Origin: Timema cristinae
Taxonomy: Eukaryota; Arthropoda; Insecta; Phasmatodea; Timematidae
Reading direction: 5' to 3'
NCBI GenBank assembly: GCA_039000515.1
Contig: JBCFYV010009882.1
Location: 63,096,817 to 63,160,816 of the forward strand
Length of the DNA: 64,000 nt
The notes below the pieces were generated by a model. The model did not search any database and had not been told where the DNA came from. It saw only the letters and a program-made list of their open reading frames with translations. Within the stretch, counting starts at the first letter, position 1. Each line of letters starts with the position of its first letter. Shown here one piece after another: positions 35,173-46,379 of this stretch. The position numbers and the translations under genes are program-made.

Positions 35173-35424
35173 CCTACTTCGAAGGCTTCATGGTCTAAGG
35201 CGTCAATATCGAAATAGACTATACTGCCTATGACGAGGAGATTGTTGTTCAAATCCCGATTGGGAGTACTGAGTTTTTTCTTAAATGGTTTTCCATGCTC
35301 CCTCCACTAAAATGCGAGTACACTTGCTCTAAATTCAACCTTCCTCTTCCCTAACACATTTTCGTAATTAGTAAATAGGCGTATAATTTGAAGGGTTAGT
35401 AAAACGTGGTGTTAAAATACATAC
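35173..35424 (+). repeat. SINE family C, full length, with perfect target duplication
   Basis: The head CTACTTCGAAGGCTTCATGG, TCTAAGGCGTC, the body and the tail TTGAAGGGTTAGTAAAACG are present. ATTAATAAGTAA flanks it at 35161-35172 and 35425-35436. Confidence 0.9.
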
Positions 35425-35504
35425 ATTAATAAGTAATACTCAAGTGTACCTGACTAGGACTTGAGCCTGGATTTACTCGTTACTAGCAAACCAAACTATT
35501 ATTA

Positions 35505-36264
35505 ATTCACGAGCTAAGTTTACCTGGATGACAGCTCGAAATGTTACTAGAAGTAATCACTAATATATCACTACGCCAACAGCTGACATCTATCACTTTG
35601 GATGACTGTAATGAAAACAGATGGTAATATATTAATGTGATAGTTAAACACAGTAATTTAGGCCAATATTATTTATATATTTATTTGAGGACGGACACAA
35701 AGTTTATTTATCGTTTTATTTCACTTAAAAAAATATTCACACCACTTTCACAAAAACTTCTAACGAACATGGCTTCAAAATGGCGACTGACGAATTTAGA
35801 CCATATGGTTGAACATGACGGTAAGCAAGTTTTTTTACAATGATACAGACACGCAGTTGATGAAAATATTGTATTTAGTTAAATATTTCAAAATACGATA
35901 AAATAATCATAAAATCATGTATTATATGTAAAAAAATGACAACAATTTTCTCTTTTACAAGTAAATACGATGCCTTTATTAAAAGATGTGTACTATATTA
36001 AACATAATCAATAACGTTCCAAAACGAAGAATAAGTACTTTTAATTATGTTAAAAATATTGTTTCGAGTTGGATAAAAAGAAATTATTATAAAAAATGAA
36101 ATAGTATAAGAAAACTTAAGTTTACGTTATTTTAAATGTAATATATAACAGGTAATTAAAGATCTTTACATTTATAACAAAACTGTGATCTTTTACAAGT
36201 GTTGGCAACCCAAAACCTAAACATATGATTCAAACTGTCATCCAGGTAAAAACCTATCGTGAAC
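35505..36264. repeat. Putative DNA transposon with ~36-bp terminal inverted repeats
   Basis: The arms TTTACCTGGATGACAG at 35519-35534 and CTGTCATCCAGGTAAA at 36235-36250 are inverted copies. The match extends outward, with one diverged stretch, to TTCACGA at the left and TCGTGAA at the right. The ~700-bp interior is AT-rich with a 68-codon ORF at 35637-35843 that I do not recognise. No catalytic domain is seen, so it is probably non-autonomous. The target duplication is unclear. Confidence 0.6.
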
Positions 36265-36269
36265 GGACC

Positions 36270-36670
36270 TTAGACGAGCGTGTAGCTTAAGACGTTGTCT
36301 TGCTGCTGTGGGTAATTTTGATATTACGTTTACTATTAATAAGTAATAATAAATGATAAAACAGTATGATAGTATATTAATTATTTGTCGTGCCGTAATG
36401 TCCTAAATGTGGTCTCTTAGATTCTAATGAAACTGTAACTATGGGAGGCTAGGTAGCTCTCTGCTTGACTCGTGTTGAACGCTATATTCAACGTGGGGAC
36501 GGATGCAAGTTACGTTACATAGTCTATTCACCATAGGAGTGGTTGTAACTGACATCTAGCAGAATATGTAAAAACAGTTAAAAGAATAAAATCATAATAA
36601 AACAAATGGTTTGTTGAAGAAAGTATTGACTACTAAAAGTAACAACAAATCAACATAGGTTTTGGCGAAT
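36270..36670. other. Unassigned
   Basis: No supportable feature. Confidence 0.35.
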
Positions 36671-36685
36671 GGATACATGAGTATA

Positions 36686-36945
36686 ATTAATTATAATTTA
36701 ACACCTCGTCTTACTACCCCTTCAGGTTGTACGCTTATGTTTTAATTACACTAGTGGGTTAGGAATTGGGAAGGTTAAATTTAGAGGAAGTAAACCCGCA
36801 TTTGCGTGGAGGGAGAATGGAAAACGATTTAGGAAAATCCACCCTCAGCTCACCTGAGTGATATTCGAACCTCAATCTCCCCATACTTGGCAGTCTAGCT
36901 CAACACGAAACCAGTTTGTTAGCTAACTACGCCACCGAGGCGGAT
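36686..36945 (-). repeat. SINE family A, full length, with target duplication
   Basis: Head, box B region, body and shared tail (TAACACCTCGTCTTACTACC on plus) are complete. GATACATGAGTATA at 36672-36685 and GATACATGAGAATA at 36946-36959 differ at one base. Confidence 0.9.
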
Positions 36946-37089
36946 GATACATGAGAATAGATCTGCTAACTTTCGCTAGCTGTCAGTTACTACCACTTCT
37001 ATGGTGAAAGGTGTATGTATACATCAGGAGAAAGTACACCGAGCATTTTTACCGGGGGGCGGCGGCACGAGGCGGGGAATGGAGACAAG

Positions 37090-37225
37090 GTGTTAATCTA
37101 GTCCCTTCTGGTTTGATGCTTGCAAATATTTTTTCCTGAATGATTTCCCACACTCACGTCGCGCAAATGTGGGTACATCTATTATACTCATCCCCATCTT
37201 ATTAGTAGGCTTATATCCTTGTAGA
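37090..37225 (+). repeat. SINE family C body fragment
   Basis: CCTGAATGATTTCCCACACTC, CGCGCAAATGTGGGTACATC and CTCATCCCCATCTTATTAGTA match the body only. Confidence 0.6.
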
Positions 37226-37315
37226 TATCCCATGGGAATAATAAGATGCCCAAGACAGGGAAAAAACCACAAAGTTTTAGAATTTGAGGACTTGAGTAAT
37301 ATATTGCTAACTTTG

Positions 37316-37380
37316 TTTGCACCACGTCTTACTACCCGTTTGTGTGTATAGCTTGAATAAATAGTAATACGTGGTGCTAG
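37316..37380. repeat. Two SINE tails in opposite orientation
   Basis: GCACCACGTCTTACTACCCG (minus-strand tail) is followed within about 25 bp by AATAGTAATACGTGGTGC (plus-strand tail). The result is an imperfect inverted repeat made only of tail sequence. It may be two truncated insertions side by side. Confidence 0.6.
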
Positions 37381-37399
37381 AGAAAAATACTACTGGTTT

Positions 37400-37630
37400 G
37401 GCCCATCCTAATTACATTAATAGTGTAAGGATGATTTAGGTTTAAGTTAGAACATATGTACCTGTATTTGCGGGAAGGTAATTAGGAAACCCTTTAGGAA
37501 AAAACACCACTAATACGCTTGGCAAGGAATAGAACCTAAGCCTTTCCATCACTATCAACCCAGGATAAATGAGTTTAAAGTTAAAAACACGTGCCTCACC
37601 GATGCGGTCACTATTGCGGATTAAAACTGC
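37400..37630 (-). repeat. SINE family C, degenerate
   Basis: The inverted body (TTTAGGAAAAAACACCACTAA), box B remnant and head remnant (CACCGATGCGGTCACTATTG on plus) are visible. Confidence 0.6.
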
Positions 37631-37685
37631 AATAGTTTTGCTAAAAGTGCTTGTGAAATTTCTGTGAGACTATACATACACACAC

Positions 37686-37689
<4 letters not shown>

Positions 37690-37732
<43 letters not shown>
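37690..37732. repeat. (TA)n microsatellite
   Basis: A pure AT alternation directly abutting the tail of the family A SINE at 37734. It may be derived from that SINE's 3' simple-repeat tail. Confidence 0.95.
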
Positions 37733-37733
<1 letters not shown>

Positions 37734-37736
<3 letters not shown>

Positions 37737-37975
37737 CGCATCTTACTAACCGTTCGGGTTATACGCTTAAATACTAATTACGATAGTTATTAAGGAATTG
37801 GAAAGGTTGAATTTAGAGGAAGCGAACCCGCATTTGCATGGAAGGAGAGTGGAAAACTGTTTAGGAATAACCACCCCCAGGTCACCCAACCACGATTCGA
37901 ACAACTATCTCCCCGTCCTCTGCAGTCTGGCTAAACACGACTAGCGCATTAGCTAACTACGCCACCGAGGTGGGT
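37734..37975 (-). repeat. SINE family A, full length
   Basis: The head CACCTCGGTGGCGTAGTTAGC, box B region, body and tail (CACCGCATCTTACTAACCG on plus) are complete. Its 3' end merges into a TA microsatellite, so no target duplication can be read. Confidence 0.88.
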
Positions 37976-37984
37976 GACATTATA

Positions 37985-39180
37985 CTTGATGATACAATTC
38001 GGGTTTTTTTTTTTCGGAAAATTTTACGTTAGAAAATTTAAAAGCAAATATTTATGGAAATAAATTCCAGGTATTAGAACAAATTCCATTGAGATATCAC
38101 GAGTTTTAACGTTTTCACTTAATTTTATTCTCTCAAGAACGTTAGATACCACCAGAAAAATTCTTGTTCTAATAAAGCAATAAATGCAATTCCGTTCTCT
38201 TCTCTCACCTACTTATCGACTATTGCGCTTGGTGGTTGAACGTGTCACTAGTGATGGGTCTGTTGTAGAGTAGGTATATACAGGTTATACTTAATATTAT
38301 AATCAATGTCCTAAATGAATATATCTCTAATTGTAACTATTTGTTTGTATTTTGATTTCAGTTTATCTTAAATAAGATAGTTAATAATGTTAATGTTGTC
38401 TTGCCCTAAGTATTAGTTAATAATGATTGCTCTCTCACCCTCCATCCTCCCCACCCCCACTTATCCCTTAACCCACTATTTGATAGCTTTCTGTATATAC
38501 GTAATAGGTCTAGGTAACACCTCTAACACAACTCATACATGGTCAGTGAGACATCACTTAGGAAAATGTCCATTTTAATGTCTATGTATAGGTGTGAAAG
38601 AGAGACACGCTTGGAACCGAGATATATGAAAATACTATTCAAAGACGCGTTTTAGAATTTCCTACATCATTAGTGGACAATCCCTTCCAACGCCGGAAGA
38701 TATGAATTAATCTAGTTTTATTTCAGATTTGTTTTTGACAGCCTCAATTACTCAAATATGACCCGACTACAAATTGCAAAGTGGCAATTTTGAACACAAT
38801 CTGTGGTACTCTGCTTGTCATTTTCATTATTGGTTACCTTTTAACTATATAATCCCGTAAATATGATGGCCATATTTTCTTTTAGAAAAAGCAGGACAAA
38901 AAAAATAATCAAATATGCCATATATATGTTATAGCAAAAGAGTGTAGTGAAAAATAATAGAACGATAGAAAAAAGTTGAAACACACATCTGCTAATAAAA
39001 GATCCCCTTTTCATTGCTAAATAAAAGTAAAACATAGTTGCATCAAGCCAAATAATACCTTATATGGCACTAGTTTTCTCGTCAATCCAATATGGGGAGG
39101 ATAGTAGTTGATTAATTGGTATTTATTAGCTCTATAATCTTCCGTGGTGGTATCTAAACCATTTCACTCCTTCACATCCA
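37985..39180. other. Unassigned
   Basis: No gene recognised. A weak SINE-like patch may lie at 38205-38345. Confidence 0.35.
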
Positions 39181-39197
39181 CTTCACCTACCTTAAGG

Positions 39198-39428
39198 TGT
39201 CCGGGGTTCAATCCTCGGTCCCGGCACAGATTTATCTGATTACCAAACCCTTCCTTCACCTCTGACAAGACATCTTGTGAATGTGTGGAATGCCAGGTCG
39301 CCACCGTGGTTCGGATTTCACGTTAAACTGTAGGTCCTCCATTTCATCTCACAATCACCCTACCATTACACATTAGCGTAAGGGGGTATAACCTGAACGG
39401 GTAGTAAGACGCGGTGCTAATAATAATA
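39198..39428 (+). repeat. SINE family B, 5'-truncated, with perfect target duplication
   Basis: It starts at TGTCCGGGGTTCAATCC, inside the tRNA head just before box B, so box A is missing. The body and tail are complete, ending in TAATAATA. ACCTACCTTAAGG (13 bp) flanks it perfectly at 39185-39197 and 39429-39441. Confidence 0.92.
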
Positions 39429-39444
39429 ACCTACCTTAAGGCCC

Positions 39445-40740
39445 ATGGCCCTGTCGAGTGCAAGTCTAAAACCTATTTTGTGGGATGGTAAAAGGCGTGG
39501 CGTGGCTTCACAACTGACCAACATATCCCTCCGCACCAACAAGAACAATTGGATCACGGAAACAGTAGATGGTGCTAGCTACCAGACAGGTCTTGCAGAA
39601 AAATCATACGTTTGGATATACCAGTTTTCTTGAGAACGAGTGAAATTTTTATAGCAATATTTTCAACACCTCTTCTAAGATAACTGTATCAATGTTTATT
39701 AGGTGTTATATTTTCTTATTTTTTGTTGTGCAGCCAGCCGTTTTCTATTGAAAAATGTCAAAATAATTGTTATTTGATCACTGTTAAAATTATAGAGGAA
39801 GTGTGTATATAAAAAGTATAATCTAATCGACATGCTACTATTCTTGAACAAACCGTTTCCTAAAATAATATTGCAAAACAATAAAAATTATTGAAGATAA
39901 CCGTTGGTTCCCATGGCTCTGCATTTCCACCGCAAAAAAAAAAGGGAGGAGGTGGGGGAGGGCAATCGCCTTAAGGTAAGGATGGGGGAAAGGCAAAAAC
40001 AGATAATTGGTTTTGTAATGTGTATTTCAAAACTTTTTTTTGGTCAAATAATACTAATATTACTTCAGCACAAACATAAGAGTTTAATTTTCCTCACATG
40101 TTGATTTCAAAATTTCTTGATTATAAGACAAAAGTGTTCTGGAATTTTATGACATCTATTTACTTTAATTTAACATTTGTCATCTAATGCCACTGTGCTC
40201 ATGACATTCAAAAACCGTCGATATCAACATTTGAAAAAAAAAAAACCTCTGTTTGTAATAATCCTGTACAAGAGCAATATTATTGTATGATGGTAGCAAA
40301 ATATAAAGCATTGTCCCATTTTTATATATTTTGTTTAATTTATTTAGCTTATGGCTTATCTTCAGAGGATATATAATGATAAAGTGTGACATAAGGTAAA
40401 ACCTATAAGCTATATTATCGATGTGATATAATAGTATACAGTCTGTATATCAATAAATTTACAGATTAATGTCCAACGAGAATAGCCAGCTAACTGCTTC
40501 TGATGTTGGTGTTGCTGTTGTAAGATCATTCCATAATCCTTGGAAGTCTCTAAGGGAGCATTCACGCGTTATATGAGTTATTTTTTATTCAAGTGATCTG
40601 TATTCACATTTTTTTTAAATGTCACAGAATGTAGCATAAAAACGCATAGTATTACTCCACTATTTTAGTCACAAGATAATACTGGTTACTTACAATATAT
40701 AAACACTTGTGTATGTTTACACACTTTTTTTTTCGTTATC
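39445..40740. other. Unassigned
   Basis: Short ORFs only (39445-39633, 39904-40104 plus and 40180-40392 minus), none recognised. Confidence 0.3.
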
Positions 40741-40744
40741 TTAC

Positions 40745-42620
40745 TCAAGAATTTCTTTGTGGTTTTCGCAGTAGTGGCACTTGCACAGAGGAGTACACTT
40801 TAGGTTAGCAAGTCTACATTTGTATATATTGAAGGTGCATGTTTTGCACGAGCAATGAAATACCTCGCTGCACACAAGTGCTGCTTGGGGCAAAATAGTA
40901 CAAATGGGGCTCCACCGATGGCTGCCCTTTGCCAACTGCACTGTTCGAACCCTGGAAGATCATTTATTTATTTGCAGACTGTCTCCAACAGTATCTTGAT
41001 TGATAATCAAAACGCAAGGCATTTTGAGAGCAGCTATGGTTGGCGGGATGTTATCAATTGAACGGCCATTTTTGTTAAAAATTACCTCTCAACACTAATC
41101 TATTATTGAATTTGAGGAAGTTTTGTCATAAGGAAGCACAATGGACATCTCTAATATACTAATTTATTTTCATATGTCTACTAGAGTCTTTGACAAAGCT
41201 TTAAATGTAGGTATGAACTATGGTAAACTAGTTAATATATGCCAAGCAGATTTTTTCCCATTTCTTGAGAAAGATTATCTTAGGTCAGCCATTGTAAACG
41301 CATGAAAAATCGGCAATGCTTTTGTATTTCCCTTCCTAAGTTTTTCATAAATATTATGGACAGGAATATACCGGAGTTTTACCTGTCCCAAAAGATATCC
41401 AAAGTCTCTCCAGTTGCAATTTTTCATACAATGTTATTGCAAGACGTGTAACAACGTCATCAATTTTGATTATGACCGTTGTGTTTAACTTTTTGGATTA
41501 TTTTCAAGCGTACAATATCGTTTGGTTGTAAAATTATGCATGGTGGGAGATCTAGTATTGACAACAGTTACTACATTATTATGATGCTACTTCCAACTAT
41601 GACAGTGACTTCCTTTGTGTTTAGTTTTCTTTCATACTGCTCACAGATAATTCTGGACAGTAATCTAAAGAGATATGATTTGTTTTTGTCACATATAATA
41701 AGCCTTTAAAGTTATTAGGAATTGGAGCATACACAGTAACTCGGTGTTGTACTCCTGTTCCACGTGCAATCCTTGTTTCAGAGTTTCGATATTAGTCGAA
41801 CACAACGTAAATCTATTGACTGTCTGCCCGTTCTCGAAAAATTAATCTGGAAAACTAATCACAGTAGTTTTTCAAGGTCTTAGCATCTCCACGATTTATT
41901 TTGTTTACCATCACTGGTCCATCAATAACCAGAGCTTAGGATTGAGGCTTCTCTTCCTAACACTGTTTATAGAGTTTATTAAAACACTGAAGTAAGTCTG
42001 ATTTTGAAGGTTTTCTTGGTTTTACACTGTCTGAAAGTGATGGTGGCAAGGCCTGATTCTAATGTGTAATAATGATTTCCTTGTTTGAGCCTCTCTGCTG
42101 ACATCCAATGTAGAGTTTACATCCTTGCTTAGTAGTTCATGGCACAGCATTTTCTAGTATTTATTCATTGGTACCTCATTAGGGAATGATGGCCCTTTCA
42201 AACTCTGGGTAACATTCAGTAAGCTTTGTCTGGTCAGTCCCATGTGTCTGCGGGCATTTTTGGATGCAATATCTTTCAGTTTTTTGTTATAAAATTACTG
42301 CACTCATAAATAGTAACATGAAAAGGATCTATAGATTCTTTGAATCCCCCCTCTACATTTTTTACATCAAGGAAAAACTTAAACTTGAATGGGGGCTCAC
42401 TTTCATGGTATTTATCAGAATTTATTTTCTCAAGGATGTGTTCTTCAGCATCCCTTATAATCTTTGCCATTTCTGGTCCTGCAACCATCCATATTCAAAG
42501 TGCAGGTATATTTTCTGAAGGGAATTGTTTCTATGGGCACCATGGTCTGGTTATACAGGCTTAAGTTAGGTTCAAGACTTCCATTGGCACCACAGTCATC
42601 ATAATTATCATCCCATCATC
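40745..42620 (-). pseudogene. Decayed cysteine-rich repeat ORF
   Basis: The minus strand holds scattered in-frame blocks in the right order for one long protein. Near 42276-42488 lies an open stretch (FKFKFFLDVKNVEGGFKESIDPF), continuing as KLKDIASKN. Then come KPRKPSKSDLLQCFNKLY (about 42010), LVIDGPVM (about 41930), VTVYAPIPNNFKG (about 41740), IIKIDDVVTRLAITLYEKLQL (about 41470), ALPIFHAFT (about 41300) and RNGKKSAW (about 41265). A C-terminal Cys-rich block CRLANLKCTPLCKCHYC ends it near 40760. Stops and frameshifts separate the blocks. The order and motifs (HAFT, GKK.AW, a CXC-like end) match a multicopy uncharacterised ORF family I recall from invertebrate genomes. Its function is unknown. 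The copy is clearly dead. Confidence 0.7.
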
Positions 42621-42689
42621 TAATAGGGCCGAGGTAACCGCACCCATATGGTACCCCAACCTCACAAGATGGTTACATATTTGCCACTA

Positions 42690-42890
42690 CCAGAATAAGA
42701 CAAGGGATATCTAGCATATGATAAAAATTTGAGTAAATTTGAGATGTCGTGTATACGCATTTGCATGGAGAGTGAGTGGAAAACTGTAGAGGAAAACACA
42801 CCCTTAATACACTCAATCGGACTCGAACTTTGACCTACCCGTATCCAACAATCCAATGTAATGCAAGAATGATGCATTAGACCAGGGGTC
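42690..42890 (-). repeat. SINE family C, degenerate
   Basis: On the plus strand GCATTTGCATGGAGAGTGAG, GGACTCGAACTTTGACC and GCATTAGACCA mark the inverted body, box B and head remnants. Confidence 0.65.
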
Positions 42891-43175
42891 CTCAAACTTA
42901 CTAAGTTTGGGGGGTGGGGGTGTCATATTAAGTAAGATATTGAATGTTATAGGTGGGCAGGTCAAAAAAGAAGCACACATTATTCTATTTATGTACATAC
43001 ACAGCTTATAGCAATAGTTAAATATGACTAGGTGTAAAGCTGTGCATTCAACATAATTGCCCCCTCTCTCGCCAAATAGAAAACGTTCCTCAGCTCCTCT
43101 ACAAAACAGACACCTTATGAAACGCAGCTAGCGACTTATGAGGAACTGTACACCACTATATGGCTGTTTTGGTTA

Positions 43176-43430
43176 ATTTTTTAACACCGCGTCTTACTAC
43201 ACCTTCGGGTTATACGCTTATGTACTAATTAAGCTAGGGGTTTTAAGAATTAGGAAGGTTATATTTAGAGAAAGTGCACCAACATTTGCTTGGAGGTAGA
43301 ATGGAAACTCATTTGTGGAAAAACTCCCTCAGTACACCCAACCAAGATTCTAAACTCAATTTCCTCGTCATCGTCAGTCTAGTCTACTGCTAGAGTAGCG
43401 CCTTATACCATGCGGCCACCAAAGTGGGTG
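43176..43430 (-). repeat. SINE family C, full length, with long target duplication
   Basis: The head CACTTTGGTGGCCGCATGG, TATAAGGCGCTACTCT, the body and shared tail are present. TATGGCTGTTTTGGTTA at 43159-43175 and TATGGCTGTTTTGATTA at 43431-43447 differ at one base in 17. Confidence 0.9.
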
Positions 43431-43439
43431 TATGGCTGT

Positions 43440-43800
43440 TTTGATTACACTTTTAAAATACACCCGCCAGCCGCATATGTTAGTGTGTGCATGGATGTAT
43501 TTTTACAATGCACACAGTAGCATCATCATTTTGGTATTCGTCATTGAAATTATTTTCTTCTTTGTTTTTATTGTATTTATGTCAAAGCGTACGGAGGCCA
43601 GGTAAACCCATTCCACGGGCCGTAGTTTGAAGACCGCTGCAATAGACCTTGCAACCACCGATATGGGTTAACACTCAATTTGAATCACCTTTTTAACTCG
43701 TGCACTGACCATTGTCCATAGTATTGGTTTTATTGCCTATTCATATTAGTTAATAGCTAGTTAAGTAACAAGTTTGTTTGTTTAAGAGCTAAAAAAACGG
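43440..43800. other. Unassigned
   Basis: No supportable feature. Confidence 0.35.
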
Positions 43801-43804
43801 GTCA

Positions 43805-44335
43805 TGTGCTTACGTGTGTGTATATATGTGTATTGAGAAAGTAGAAGTGCTGTCGTGGGTGTGTGTGATTAATGATTATAAAGTGGATGTTGTGCTGACA
43901 TGTTTGTATGTGTAAGTGTTAACAAAGAAGACGATGTGCTGACGTGGGTGTGTGTATGTGATTATAAAGTGGATATCTTGATGTTGTATGTGTGAGTGTT
44001 AAAAAAGTGGATGTTTTGCTGACGCGGCTGTGTTTGTGATTATAAAGTGTATGTTGTGCTGACGTGTGTGTATACATGCTTGTAGAGAAAATATATATTT
44101 TTCTGAAGTGGGTGTGTGTGCATGTGATTATAAAGTAGATATTGTGCTGACGTGTGTAATTATAAAAAGGATGTTGTACTGACATGTGTAATTAGAAAGT
44201 ATATTATTTGCTGACGTTTGTTGTAGGAAATTAGATGTAGTGCTGACGTGTGTAGCTAGAAAGTAGATGTACTGACATGTGTAGTTCGAAAGTAGATGTG
44301 CTGAAGTGTGTAATTAGAAAGTATATGTTGAATAC
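43805..44335. repeat. Degenerate GTGCTGACGTGTGT minisatellite
   Basis: About twelve irregular copies contain GTGCTGACGTGTGTG, TGATTATAAAG and TGGATGTTG; spacing shortens from about 60-70 bp on the left to about 35-40 bp on the right. The 88-codon minus ORF over it, with repeated HTHT and YNH words, is an artefact of the repeat. Confidence 0.85.
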
Positions 44336-44339
44336 CCTA

Positions 44340-45055
44340 TCTAAAAAATCAATTCCTTTAAGTTTGGGTTGAAGTGTTTTTTATAAATATCTTAGAATTG
44401 AACGAACCCTGTTGGTGTTGGAGGCAAATCCATGTTTGTCACTGAAGTCCGGTTGAGTCAGTTTTCTCTTTTTTTTTTTTAGATTTGGGAGGCTGTAGGG
44501 GTGGGGTAGATTCTTGAAAAGCAGCTGCCTCCCCAATGTTGCCAAACTACCGACAAAATTGCAACATTCTTTACAATATTACTTATATAGGTCCATATTA
44601 ATTTTTATAGATTCTTCAATGTAAATGGGACCAGGAAAGCAGGGTTAAATGTTAGGGCTCCTGACTGTCCTGAGAAGGCACTAGCTCACATCCTGACTTG
44701 GTGCATTTAAAGTGTATTTTAGTTCAATGTAGTTTCCCAGCCAATATCCATATTAACTTTGCTGCATTTAGCTAAAGAGCCCTACTTAACCTCATTTTAG
44801 AGTTAGAATTGATAATTCACATACTGATTTTAAAGTATATATACACAGTAATAGCTAGGTTCTATAACTAAATATAATCTGTAAACACAAAGATTTGTGT
44901 GCGCACGGTTTTTTTTTTCTGCATTCATTTTCACGTGAATTAATTGTCTGATTGAAAGCTGGTGCTGGAGAGGTAAAGGTTCAACTCCCGGCTGACTCTA
45001 AGGAAGATGGTTTATCATAAAATGTTCCCCCCTCCTTCCACTTATATAACACATT
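44340..45055. other. Unassigned
   Basis: A weak SINE-like patch may lie at 44950-45050. Nothing else is supportable. Confidence 0.3.
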
Positions 45056-45057
45056 TA

Positions 45058-45175
45058 AGAAAACACCACTTGTTCACGTAGCCGAGATTCAAGCCTTGTC
45101 CTCCCCGTCACTGGCAATCCAGCATAATGGAATATTGACGCCTTAGACCGTCTGACCACTATGTGGCTCAGTATA
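45058..45175 (-). repeat. SINE family C head fragment
   Basis: On the plus strand CCGAGATTCAAGCCTTG and GCCTTAGACCGTCTGACCAC are the inverted box B and box A regions. Confidence 0.7.
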
Positions 45176-45294
45176 GCTACGGCCTTATCAAGGAGAGCAA
45201 CCAGAATCACATATACAGCTAACGCCATGAAAGAGAATATCCTGGTGGGATGACGAACCACCACACACCTATAGTCCAATTTTCACAAAAAGGG

Positions 45295-45402
45295 TATTTT
45301 ATACATTCGGCCAAGACTCGAACCTTGATCTCCCGATTATCAGCAGTCCAGTCTACCACGAGGGTGGCATCTTATACCATGCGGCCACCGAAGAGGGTCA
45401 TA
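45295..45402 (-). repeat. SINE family C head fragment
   Basis: On the plus strand CAAGACTCGAACCTTGATC, GCAGTCCAGTCTACCACGAG and ATACCATGCGGCCACCGAAG are the inverted box B to box A segment. Confidence 0.75.
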
Positions 45403-45452
45403 CCAAGTTTGTTAAACCCACCTCCTCATCCTTGGAAGCATACCTATACTCC

Positions 45453-45564
45453 ATTCACGGTAGGAATTACTCTCTGAAAGGTCTTTTTTCCTACTAATAT
45501 CCTACTATATAATAGATTTATGGTAGGGAAAAAGGCCTTTCAGAAGTCAATTCCTACCGTGAAT
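45453..45564. repeat. 112-bp foldback element
   Basis: Two ~42-nt arms are near-perfect inverted copies. The left begins ATTCACGGTAGGAATTACTC and the right ends CAATTCCTACCGTGAAT, separated by a ~28-nt AT-rich loop. The flanks carry a diverged direct repeat of CCCACCTCCTCATCCTTG (45417-45434 and 45583-45600). It could be a tiny MITE or a transcribed hairpin. Confidence 0.75.
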
Positions 45565-45845
45565 TACATTATGTATCTTATACCCACCTCCTCATCCTTG
45601 TAGGCATACCTAGGTACCTCAAACGAAACCAAACACCTAATATATCTTGACTTACGAACACGATTTTGTCTACAATTACGAGACATGATTTTTAAGATCT
45701 AGAGCCTGACATTAAAACCATTGTTGGAAATATAATGTTTCAAGGTTTAGGTAGAAATAAATATGAGTTTTCTTATTGTTTTACCTAAAGGGCTACTCTA
45801 TTTTTTCATTATTAAAATTTGATTTTTTTTCACTTTTAAAATATT

Positions 45846-46000
45846 ATTATTATTAGCAGCACCGCGTCTTTCTAACCGTTTGGGCTATACGCACTTACGT
45901 TAATGTGTAATTGTAGGGTGATTGTGAGATGAAATGGAGGACTTACAGCTTAACGTGGAATCCGAACCACGGTGGAGGCCTGGCATTCTACACATTCACA
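45846..46000 (-). repeat. SINE family B, 5'-truncated
   Basis: A (TTA)n start, the shared tail (GCACCGCGTCTTTCTAACCG on plus) and the 3' half of the family B body end near ACACATTCACAAG. The head is missing and no clear target duplication is seen. Confidence 0.82.
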
Positions 46001-46379
46001 AGTTTTTACGACTTGGCTTTCGTTTTTAATCTAACCAAGCCTAATAATGGTGTATTAAGCTCTAGTAACATTTGATCAATACTTTTATTTGATATAAAAA
46101 CCAAACTGTGGCTCGCACCCACTTATTTTATCAATAAACCACATTCCGTCCATTTAAAATGTAAAGTATTACTATTTTATTGATTTATTTTTGATGAATA
46201 AAGTAGTTATCAGAAGAAAAGAATGGTAATTGATATTCAACATTATTATTCAGGTTGATATAAATATTAAGAATATAGGTGCTACAAATATCCTCTACAT
46301 TAATTATAATAATACATTACAGTCGGAAACTGCTTTGCACATATTCTCCAAAAAGAAATACTATTGATTTTTTTTTCAA

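Noticed and set aside
43919..44185. 88-codon minus ORF
   Set aside because: It is translated from a minisatellite, giving a repetitive protein.
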